Of a stretch of 35,101 nt of DNA, positions 24,276-32,954 are shown one piece after another. A model generated the notes under the pieces. The model saw only the letters and a list, made by a program, of their open reading frames with translations, was not told the DNA's origin and ran no database searches. Made by a program: the position numbers and the translations under genes. Positions within the stretch are counted from its first letter, which is position 1. Each line of letters opens with the position of its first letter. This DNA is from Gammaproteobacteria bacterium (GTDB lineage Bacteria; Pseudomonadota; Gammaproteobacteria; Chromatiales; Chromatiaceae): assembly GCA_020445315.1 (NCBI GenBank), contig JAGRGW010000020.1:1-35101 (forward strand), written 5' to 3'.

Positions 24276-25799
24276 GATCCGGCTGGAGTCGCAAGGCGCC
24301 TGCAGTCTCGAACGCGTCAGCGAAGTACGACGACTGCTCGACACCGTCAGCATGGCGGCGGGGGCATCGGCGTCTTTGCGGGCGCGGCTCACGACCTGCT
24401 TCAGCGAGGCCGCGACCAACATCGTTCAACACGCGTCACCGCCGGCCACCTCGCTGCTGGTCCAGCTGGGGCAGAATCACCGCGAGTGGTGGCTGGCGTT
24501 GACCAGCAACGGGGGCCACCCCGGCGACACCGCCCGACGGGCGACCGATGCCACGGCTACGCACGGTCGTGGCCTCATGATCCTGGACGAGCTGGCCGAC
24601 GAGTTCAGCGTGTCCCGCGTGGGTCCGAACCTGGTCCGCACGCAGCTGCGATTCACACGCAGTGACCGCGACAGCCTGCCCCGCGTTCTCGTCGTCGAGG
24701 ACGATCCTGCGCTGCGCGCGCTGTACCGGCACTACCTGGAAGACGATTTCCTGGTCACCAGTTGCGCCGACGGTTCCGAGGCGCTCCGGGAGATGCGACG
24801 AGAGTCGTTCGACGTGTTCCTGTCTGATATCCATATGCCGGACATGGATGGTTTCACCCTGCGTCAGAAACTGCTGGACGATGCCGAGACCGAGTTGGTG
24901 CCGTTCCTGTTCCTGACCGGAGAAAACGACACGGCAACGCTGGCACTTGCGCAACAGATGCTCATCGACGATTGCCTGTTGAAGCCGGTAGACCGTCCAC
25001 GGTTGATCGCGGCCATCGAAAGAGCCATGCTGCGCAAGCGGCAACTGTTGCAGCGACTCGGAGGGCGGCTGGTGCGCAGCATCGGCGGCGTTGTACCCGA
25101 AACGCGGCTCGACAGCTCACCGGCCTGGCACGTAGCCAGCGGTTCACGTGGGAGTGGCGAGGGAGGCGGCGACCTCATCATCGAACACCGAATCGGCGAT
25201 ACACGCATCGTCGTGGTCGCCGACGTCATGGGCCATGATGCCCAGGCGAGGTTCTTTTCCCTGAGTTACAGCGGATTCATTCATGGGCTGTTCGCGGCCA
25301 CTCGCGAACCTCTCGCTCCGCACGTCATCATGGGCGCACTATCCGACGCGATCAGTCATCACGGACTGCTGCAGGCCTCGATGTTGACCTGCTGCGTCCT
25401 GGTGCTGCACCCCGGTGGATGCATCGAATTCTGTACCGCCGGCCATCCGCCGCTGCTGCACCTGACCTCGTCCAACGTTGAGCCGTTGTCGACCGGGGGC
25501 GCGTTGCCCGGCCTGTTTGACGGGGCCACCTACCGATCTTCGTCGGTCATGCTGCAACCGGGCGAGCGACTCGCCGCCTATACCGACGGCCTGTTCGAGA
25601 GTGCGGCGACTGTCGCAGGCAGGGAGCAACTCGAAGAACAGGTCCTGCAGGCCATCCGTGACGCGGCCCGGCTGACCGTTCGCGACGCCGTTGACAGGGT
25701 CATGCACACGTTCGACGCGTTCGCGTCGCCATCCTCGCGCGATGACACCACACTGGTCATAATCGAGCCCCGGTCATCCACGCAACAGGCAAACCGCAG

Positions 25800-25806
<7 letters not shown>
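24268..25806 (+). CDS. RsbW-like kinase / REC / PP2C phosphatase protein (SypE-like)
   Basis: Three-domain regulator (512 aa) with the same architecture as Vibrio fischeri SypE, which phosphorylates and dephosphorylates the STAS protein SypA. Residues 1-130: HATPase of the RsbW type, with N-box Glu47 and Asn51 in [13 protein letters not shown] and GRGLMIL at 100-106. Residues 138-258: REC with Asp187 in [13 protein letters not shown]. Residues about 285-505: SpoIIE-type PP2C with [36 protein letters not shown] and [10 protein letters not shown]. The G1 box reads SNGG where Asp is normal, so kinase activity may be weak. ATG 24268 has GGAAGG upstream and overlaps the kinase gene; longer starts lie deep in that gene. 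It overlaps the next gene by 7 bases. Confidence 0.9.
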
Positions 25807-27214
<1,408 letters not shown>

Positions 27215-27224
<10 letters not shown>

Positions 27225-28072
27225 ATCAGTTCCGACCACCGCCCGGCCACCTTCAGGCGGTCACGGGTCATGACCCACAACTCGTCGGAACCGGCCGCGA
27301 AACGCATGATTTCGTCGAAGCGCTCGGCAATCTTGCCCAGGCCGGCGAGGTATACGTAGGTATCCGGCGACTGGATCAGTTTCCAGATCGACGCCGCGTG
27401 CGACTCGGTCGCCGCGGCCAACGTGTCCGCCTCGCTCGCCAGTGGTTTGCTGATGACACCGCGGAAAGCCTGGAACGATGGCTCATCGTAGTACAGGGCC
27501 AGGTCGTCCTCTTCGTCGTTGCGGTAGAGCAGGTCCATACCGCTGCGGGCACCGTAGTACAAGCGTACCTGGCCCGACCAGCCGCCACGCTGGCGGTAGA
27601 TTTCCTGGATGAAGCTGCGGAACGGTGCGACACCGGTGCCGGTACCGATCATCAGGATGTTTGCGGTCTCGTTGCGTGGCATGCGGAACGGGCTGCGATA
27701 GGGCCCGGTCAACGTGATCGCCTGGCCCGGGCCGGCGTCGCACAGGTAGTTCGACGCGATGCCCGGGTACGACTCGCCGCTGATCTCGTCGATGTCGAAA
27801 CAGCGTCGCACCAGCAGCTCGATTTCGGTATCGCCACGACTGTCGACCGACTCGCCGGCAATCGAGTAGCGCCGCATGTGGTACCTGTTGCCGAACGGAT
27901 GCGGACCGGGGACGACCACGCCGACACTCTGGCCGACACCGACACGGAACGAGGGATCCTCGACGCGCATGCGGATGCGCCGCACCTCGGCCAGGTCCAC
28001 GCGGCTGATACGTACGCTGTCGGTCACGATGGCCTCGCTGACGGGGCCCAGTTCGTTGATTCGCTCTTGCAT
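27215..28072 (-). CDS. Plant-type ferredoxin-NAD(P)+ reductase family flavoprotein
   Basis: Soluble FAD enzyme (285 aa) that moves electrons between NAD(P)H and a one-electron carrier. The FAD domain (about residues 20-140) contains [11 protein letters not shown], the RxYS flavin motif, and a plant-FNR-like long loop; the nucleotide domain has [32 protein letters not shown] and [14 protein letters not shown]; it ends near an aromatic residue (WSELIYS), as in plant-type FNRs. It is the last gene of the nifJ-rnf run, 3 bases after the small Cys-rich gene, with GGGAG before the ATG. Context suggests it links the ferredoxin pool or the Rnf complex to NAD(P)H. There is no fused 2Fe-2S domain as in NqrF. 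Confidence 0.87.
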
Positions 28073-28075
28073 GCT

Positions 28076-28321
28076 CTACTCCCTGCCGATGGCCTGGACG
28101 CCGGGTATGTCCGCCAGGCTCACCGTCGTTGATTGGGTTTCGGATCCCGGCGTGCTGCAACTGCCCCCCGAACAGGAACAGCCCCCACCGCAACCGGGCT
28201 CCGGACGAAATGGCCCCAGTGCCGGGTGGTCGTTGGCGAAACGCCTGTAGCGGTGCTCGACGTACTGCCACCCCGTCAGCACGGCAAAGATGACGCCGCT
28301 GGTCAACAGGAACTCGATCAT
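28076..28321 (-). CDS. Small single-helix Cys-rich membrane protein in the rnf cluster
   Basis: Not recognised as a known family (81 aa). Residues 3-20 form one membrane helix, followed by a basic stretch (EHRYRRF), then a Gly/Cys/Ser patch with Cys at 44, 48, 50 and 55 (CGGGCSCSGGSC), then a polar tail. A metal or Fe-S site is plausible. It sits directly after rnfA, where rnfB or, in nqr operons, nqrM might be expected. NqrM is also a small one-helix protein with four Cys that helps build the iron site of NqrDE, relatives of RnfE and RnfA; sequence identity is not claimed. ATG 28321 is preferred to GTG 28330 because GAGAAGG then lies at a proper distance. Confidence 0.7.
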   Translation of the reverse strand: MIEFLLTSGVIFAVLTGWQYVEHRYRRFANDHPALGPFRPEPGCGGGCSCSGGSCSTPGSETQSTTVSLADIPGVQAIGRE

Positions 28322-28334
28322 GGTTTGCACCTTC

Positions 28335-28916
28335 TCATGCGCCGAGCCCGGCGAAACCCATGAACGCCAGCGACAGCAGGCCGGCCAGCATCAGGCTCAT
28401 CGCTGCGCCCTGGCTGACGGCCGGTACATCGGCCAGTTCCAGTTTTTCGCGCAGCCCGGCCATCAGCATCAGGGCCAGCGTGAAACCGGCCCCCGCTCCG
28501 AGCGCATAGACAACGCTTTGCACGAAGTCGTACTCCTTGGCCGTCTGGAACAGGGCCAGGCCCAGGATGGCGCAGTTGGTCGTGATCAGTGGCAGAAAGA
28601 TACCGAGACTGCGGAACAGCGACGGACTGAACTTCTTGATGAACATCTCGACCAGTTGCACGGCCGAGGCGATGACGGCGATATAGCAGATCAGCCGCAG
28701 GAACATCAGGTCGAGCTCGCCGAGCACCCAGTTGATCGCGTAGGCCGACATCGAGCTGACCAGCATGACGAACAGTGTTGCCAGACCCATGTTCCAGGCC
28801 GTTTCCTTCTTGGACGAGACACCGAGAAACGGGCAGATGCCCAGGAACAGCGCCAGCACGAAGTTGTTGACGACGGCGGCATTCAGAAAGATGAAACCCA
28901 GTGATTCACCCTGCAT
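28335..28916 (-). CDS. rnfA: Electron transport complex subunit RnfA
   Basis: Six-helix inner-membrane subunit of the Rnf ferredoxin:NAD+ oxidoreductase / ion pump (193 aa, the same length as E. coli RsxA). Clear motifs are VVNNFVLALFLGICPFLGVS, with the Cys of the buried iron site, and LPLITTNCAILGLALF, with the second Cys. ATG 28916 is chosen over GTG 28925 because AGGAGG lies nine bases upstream of it and would touch the GTG. The start overlaps the end of rnfE by 11 bases, so the pair is translationally coupled. RnfA and RnfE form the inverted-topology heart of the complex. Confidence 0.95.
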   Translation of the reverse strand: MQGESLGFIFLNAAVVNNFVLALFLGICPFLGVSSKKETAWNMGLATLFVMLVSSMSAYAINWVLGELDLMFLRLICYIAVIASAVQLVEMFIKKFSPSLFRSLGIFLPLITTNCAILGLALFQTAKEYDFVQSVVYALGAGAGFTLALMLMAGLREKLELADVPAVSQGAAMSLMLAGLLSLAFMGFAGLGA

Positions 28917-29565
28917 GAGGTGCACCCTCCTGTTGCAGCAAGCGCTGGTCGCGACGCTGCTTCAGCCAGGCAAACAGCAGCAGCCAGGCCCCGAGCACGA
29001 AGAACCCGCCCGGCGGCAGGATCATGACGACCCACGGCTGGAAATCCGCGGGCATGACGGCGTAACCGAGCAGCGTGCCGTTGCCGAGCACCTCGCGTAC
29101 CGTCCCCAGCGAAAGCAGCGCCAGCGTGAACCCGGCCCCCATGCCGAGGCTGTTGACCAGCGTCGTATGCAGGCGCTGCTTCGACGCGTAGGCCTCGGCA
29201 CGACCGAGGATGACGCAGTTGGCCACGATCAGCTGAATGAAGGCACCGAGCGCGTTGTACAGATCGAGGCTGATGGCCTGGATCGCGTAGTCGACGACGG
29301 TGACGAAGGTCGCGATGATGACGATATAGCTGGCGATGCGAACCTGCTTCGGGATCAGGTTGCGGATCAGCGAGATCAACACGCTCGATGCCACCAGTAC
29401 GAACGTCGTCGCCAGCCCCATCGCAATAGCATTCATCGTCGAGTTGGTCACGGCCAGCACCGGGCACATGCCCAGCAGCATGACGAACACGGGATTCTCT
29501 TCCCACAGCCCGCGCAAGAAGGTATCGAGGCTGAGTTTCTCGGTCTGGTTGGGTAGCCCGGCCAT
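28906..29565 (-). CDS. rnfE: Electron transport complex subunit RnfE
   Basis: Second six-helix core subunit (219 aa), homologous to NqrD and paralogous to RnfA. Seen: ENPVFVMLLGMCPVLAVTNS and LIVANCVILGRAEAYASK, giving the two conserved Cys of the shared iron site, and NSLGMGAGFTLALLSLG. The tail is basic and soluble (LKQRRDQRLLQQ). The open frame runs upstream to 29889, but ATG 29565 matches the family N-terminus and forms a TGATG overlap with the rnfG stop. Confidence 0.95.
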   Translation of the reverse strand: MAGLPNQTEKLSLDTFLRGLWEENPVFVMLLGMCPVLAVTNSTMNAIAMGLATTFVLVASSVLISLIRNLIPKQVRIASYIVIIATFVTVVDYAIQAISLDLYNALGAFIQLIVANCVILGRAEAYASKQRLHTTLVNSLGMGAGFTLALLSLGTVREVLGNGTLLGYAVMPADFQPWVVMILPPGGFFVLGAWLLLFAWLKQRRDQRLLQQEGAPHAG

Positions 29566-30257
29566 CAGTCCGCCCCCCCTTCGTTGGTTTGGGTCCTGAT
29601 ACGATCCAGTTCGCGCTGCAACAGCGGTGCGGCGCGTTGCAGACTGCGGTTGATCGCGTTGGCGACGGCAACCGACGAGATCGTCGCACCGGCGATGGCG
29701 TCGACCTGCCAGTCGTGCGTCTTCCTGCCGTGCTTGACGGCGACGATGGTGTTGGCGAGGCCATCGCCGGCGCCGTTCAGGCGTGCATCGAGCGTGTCGA
29801 AGTTGGCCAGAAAAGCGGGATCGAATGCGATCTTGTCGCCGAGCCCCGGCGTCTCCGTCATCTTCAGGATCTTGATACCGCGCACACATTGGCAGGACGG
29901 GTCGTAGCCATACAGCAGCTTGACGATGTCCTGGTAGCCCTGCGCGCCGGCGGCCAGCGCCACGCCCTTCAGCTCACCATCACCACTATAGGCGGCATAG
30001 ATCACCTCGCCGTCGCTCCCGGACGTTGCGAGACCGCTGTCCGTCAGCACCCAGTCGCTGCGCGACGTGGCACCGGGCACGACCTGGAATACCGCCTGTT
30101 CGATGGCGACCCGCTGGTTCTCGGCGATGATCGGCTTTGTGAACTGGAACACCAGGACGACGAGCAGGCCGGACAGCATGGCGATCGCACCCAGTGTTCG
30201 GACCATGCGGAAACCGAGCGTATTCTGCGCCACCGGCGTTGATGCGATGTCGCTCAT
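29565..30257 (-). CDS. rnfG: Electron transport complex subunit RnfG
   Basis: Periplasm-facing flavin subunit (230 aa) with one N-terminal membrane helix (about residues 22-42) and an FMN-binding domain. AIAGATISSVAV contains Thr192, the residue that carries covalently bound FMN in RnfG/NqrC proteins. GIKILKMTETPGLGDKI is the other family signature. An extra Cys pair, SCQC near residue 122, stands out in the periplasmic domain. It overlaps rnfD by 4 bases and rnfE by 1. Confidence 0.94.
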   Translation of the reverse strand: MSDIASTPVAQNTLGFRMVRTLGAIAMLSGLLVVLVFQFTKPIIAENQRVAIEQAVFQVVPGATSRSDWVLTDSGLATSGSDGEVIYAAYSGDGELKGVALAAGAQGYQDIVKLLYGYDPSCQCVRGIKILKMTETPGLGDKIAFDPAFLANFDTLDARLNGAGDGLANTIVAVKHGRKTHDWQVDAIAGATISSVAVANAINRSLQRAAPLLQRELDRIRTQTNEGGAD

Positions 30258-31336
30258 GAGGCACCCCCGGTCGATCCGGCACGTGTTGCAGACCGTTCGC
30301 GCCCCTGCTCACCATAGACACGCGGCTGAGTCCACGACGCAATCAGCGGCGATGCGGCGTTGGCCAGCAGGATCGCGTACATGACCCCTTCCGGCAGGCC
30401 ACCGAACAGGCGGATGACGACGGTCAGGACGCCGATCAGTCCGCCGTAAATCAGCGCACCCCGCGCCGTGACCGGCGATGCGACCATGTCGCTGGCCATG
30501 AACCACGCACCGAGCATCAGTCCGCCCGAGAACCAGACGAAGAATGGCGACGGAAACAGGTGATCGTCGACCAGCCACAGCGGCGTCGCGACCAGCGCGG
30601 CCCCCGCCAGCACGCCGAAAGGGATACGCCAGTCGAGCATGCGCCGGGCCGCGAGGTACAGCCCCCCGGCCAGGATCAGCAGTGACGAGGCCTCGCCGGC
30701 CGAGCCCTCGATATTGCCGAACATCAGGTGGAAGGTATCGATGTTGATGTGTTGAAACTTCTGCAGCGCCAGCGGCGTGGCCCCGGTGAACCCGTCGATG
30801 TTCAAGGCCTCGATCCAGGCATCGACCGGGACCGGCTGCATGAACGGCAGCGTGAACGTCGACGGGATGAACTCGCTGAAGCGTCCGGGCGCGAACGCCG
30901 GCGTCCAGGTCGTGATCGCGACCGGGAATGCGGCCTGGACGAAGGCGCGGCCGATCAGGGCCGGGTTCATGACATTGAAACCGAGACCACCGAACAATGA
31001 CTTGCCGAGCGCGACCGCGACGAAAGCCGCGACTGCCGCCATCCACAAGGGGAAACCGGGTGGCAGTGTCAGCGCCAGCAGGATACCGGTGATGACGACG
31101 CTCCAGTCCTTCAGCGTGTTGCCGCGACCGGACAGCGACGAGAACAGCTGTTCAGTCGCCATCGCCACTGCCGTGGTCGTCAGCACCAGCGCCAGCGCGC
31201 TGATACCGAACTGGTAGACCGAGAAGGCGACGATCGGGAGCAACGCGTAAACGACGTTGCGCATGATCACGTCGACGGTCTGCGGTCGTTTCAGGTGCGG
31301 CGCGGTGCGGATCTCGACAGGCTTGTTACTGAACAT
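30254..31336 (-). CDS. rnfD: Electron transport complex subunit RnfD
   Basis: Inner-membrane flavin subunit (360 aa) of the NqrB/RnfD family with about ten helices. Thr187 in GFTGATPLALQ is the covalent FMN site, at the same number as in characterised RnfD proteins. GFPLWMAAVAAFVAVALGKS and NVMNPALIGRAFVQAAFP are the expected conserved stretches. The longer frame starts with TTG 31342; ATG 31336 is preferred because GAGG lies about eleven bases upstream. The gap to rnfC is 10 bases. Confidence 0.95.
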   Translation of the reverse strand: MFSNKPVEIRTAPHLKRPQTVDVIMRNVVYALLPIVAFSVYQFGISALALVLTTTAVAMATEQLFSSLSGRGNTLKDWSVVITGILLALTLPPGFPLWMAAVAAFVAVALGKSLFGGLGFNVMNPALIGRAFVQAAFPVAITTWTPAFAPGRFSEFIPSTFTLPFMQPVPVDAWIEALNIDGFTGATPLALQKFQHINIDTFHLMFGNIEGSAGEASSLLILAGGLYLAARRMLDWRIPFGVLAGAALVATPLWLVDDHLFPSPFFVWFSGGLMLGAWFMASDMVASPVTARGALIYGGLIGVLTVVIRLFGGLPEGVMYAILLANAASPLIASWTQPRVYGEQGRERSATRAGSTGGAS

Positions 31337-31346
31337 GGCCAACCCC

Positions 31347-32702
31347 TCAACCCGCCAGTGCCGTCTGCTCCCGGTTGATCGCCTTGGCGATCCGGAAGTA
31401 CTGGGTCAACGGAATGTTCGACGGGCAGACATAGGCGCAACAGCCGCACTCGAAGCATTGGTCGAGATGATAGTCAGCGGCCATCGTCGCGTAGTCGCGC
31501 TTGCGCGCCAACTGGCCCAGCATCGACGGGTTCAGGTGCATCGGGCAGGCCTCGACACAGCGCGAACACTTGATACACGGGTACACCTGGCGACGCGACT
31601 GGTCGGCATCACCCTGCGCATAGACGACAATGCCGGACACACCCTTGGTGATGGGCACATCCAGCGATGCAACCGTCATTCCCATCATCGGGCCACCGAG
31701 GATGACCTCGTTGGCCGTTTCGTCGGCCTGCGCCTGCTCCAGCAGGAACGAAACCGGCGTACCCAGCGGCACGAGGTAGTTGCCGGGTTTACGCACACCT
31801 GGCCCCGATACCGTGATGACACGCTCGATCAGCCCCCTGCCCCGCGGCAACAGTTCGCCGATCTGCGCCAGCGTACCCACGTTGTAGACGACGACGCCGA
31901 GATCGGCCGGCAGACCGCCTTCCGGGATCTGCCGGTCCAGCAGCGCCTCGACCAGCATCTTTTCGGCGCCCTGCGGGTAACGGGCCTGCACCGCGTGTAC
32001 CGAAACCATGTCGCCTTCCGCCAGCCGGTCGCTGATGGCACCGACGGCATCCATCTTGTTGTCCTCGACACCGATCAGTGCCTGCACCGCACCGGTCGCA
32101 CGCATCATGAGCCGGACACCGCGCAGCAGGGCGTCGGTCTGTTCGAGCATGACGCGGTGGTCGCAGGTGAGGTACGGCTCGCACTCGCAGCCGTTGACCA
32201 GCAGCGTGTGGATCGGAAGGTTGCCCGGCGGCTGCATCTTGACGTGGCTCGGAAACGCAGCCCCGCCCAGCCCGACGAGGCCGGCATCCTTGACCGCCTG
32301 CACGATGTCCTTGCGCGTCAGGCTGTCGACATCGACCTCATCACCGAACAGGACCTCCTGGCTCGATGCCTGGTAGACATCGATGACAATGGCCGGCGAC
32401 TTCGGGCCCTCGGCCGTCGGCCACAGCTCGATCGCAGAAACGCGGCCAGTAGCCGGTGCATGCATCGGCACCGACACGTGCCCGTCGGCCTCGGCGATCG
32501 GTTCGCCGCGCACGACCTCCTGGCCGACATGCACGATCGGCCTGGCCGGTGCGCCCTTGTGCTGCGACAACGGTACGACGACCCTCGGCGCAAACGGCAG
32601 GCGGCGTATGGCCTTGCCCGCCGTCTGCTCCTTGTGATCGACCGGGTGGATACCACCGTGGGAGAAGGTGCCATCGGCGCGGAAGAGGTTGAGCAGGTTC
32701 AT
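31347..32702 (-). CDS. rnfC: Electron transport complex subunit RnfC
   Basis: Peripheral cytoplasmic subunit (451 aa) that binds FMN and NADH and relates to NqrA and the 51-kDa subunit of complex I. N-terminal GTFSHGGIHPVDHKE; flavin/NADH region with GLGGAAFPSHVKM and LLVNGCECEPYLTCDH; two C-terminal 4Fe-4S motifs, CIKCSRCVEACP and CFECGCCAYVCP. It lacks the long Ala/Lys-rich C-terminal extension of E. coli RsxC. ATG 32702 is chosen over a frame that runs to 32876 through repeats; GGAG lies eight bases before it. A 247-base gap full of inverted repeats separates it from nifJ. Confidence 0.95.
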   Translation of the reverse strand: MNLLNLFRADGTFSHGGIHPVDHKEQTAGKAIRRLPFAPRVVVPLSQHKGAPARPIVHVGQEVVRGEPIAEADGHVSVPMHAPATGRVSAIELWPTAEGPKSPAIVIDVYQASSQEVLFGDEVDVDSLTRKDIVQAVKDAGLVGLGGAAFPSHVKMQPPGNLPIHTLLVNGCECEPYLTCDHRVMLEQTDALLRGVRLMMRATGAVQALIGVEDNKMDAVGAISDRLAEGDMVSVHAVQARYPQGAEKMLVEALLDRQIPEGGLPADLGVVVYNVGTLAQIGELLPRGRGLIERVITVSGPGVRKPGNYLVPLGTPVSFLLEQAQADETANEVILGGPMMGMTVASLDVPITKGVSGIVVYAQGDADQSRRQVYPCIKCSRCVEACPMHLNPSMLGQLARKRDYATMAADYHLDQCFECGCCAYVCPSNIPLTQYFRIAKAINREQTALAG

Positions 32703-32820
32703 AAGGCACGCTCCGCGTCGTGAAGAGGGCAAAGGGCCGAGGGCCGGGGCACACGGGTCACGGACCGCGGGCCGCGGGCCAACTCTCTGTGCGGCCTTGT
32801 TGTCCGCCGCGGCGCACCCA

Positions 32821-32891
32821 CCGTCATTCTCGCGCAAGCGGGAATCTCCCGATCGTCGTGCACTGGATTCCCGCATTCGCGGGAATGACGG
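32821..32891. repeat. Large inverted repeat, dispersed REP-like element
   Basis: Left arm 32821-32847 and right arm 32865-32891 (27 bases each) are inverted copies with a few mismatches around a 17-base spacer. Each arm also contains its own short hairpin (such as CCCGCATTCGCGGG). Sequence of the GTCATTCCCGC / GCGGGAATGAC type is common as dispersed intergenic repeats in beta- and gammaproteobacteria. GC-rich GGGCC/GGCCC tracts flank it on both sides. Confidence 0.75.
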
Positions 32892-32927
32892 GAAGGGTTT
32901 GGCCCGAGGCCCCCGGCCCGCGGCCCG

Positions 32928-32954
32928 AATGAACGGATCAACGATCCGTTCATT
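32928..32954. repeat. Perfect 12-bp hairpin across the nifJ stop codon
   Basis: AATGAACGGATC (32928-32939) and GATCCGTTCATT (32943-32954) pair perfectly around a three-base loop. The nifJ stop codon (32950-32952, minus strand) is inside one arm. No U-tract follows on the minus strand. It could protect the nifJ mRNA end or partly stop transcription before rnfC. Confidence 0.8.

Noticed and set aside
25127-25142. TGGCACGTAGCCAGCG, a partial sigma-54 match inside the SypE-like gene
   Set aside because: The -12 box is wrong (CAGCG), it is within coding sequence and has no enhancer nearby.
31257-32723. 488-codon plus-strand frame opposite rnfC
   Set aside because: His/Arg-rich shadow; rnfC on the minus strand has two intact 4Fe-4S motifs.
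32821-32891. CRISPR array or mobile element end
   Set aside because: Only two inverted arms, no regularly spaced direct repeats, no transposase and no target duplication are visible.
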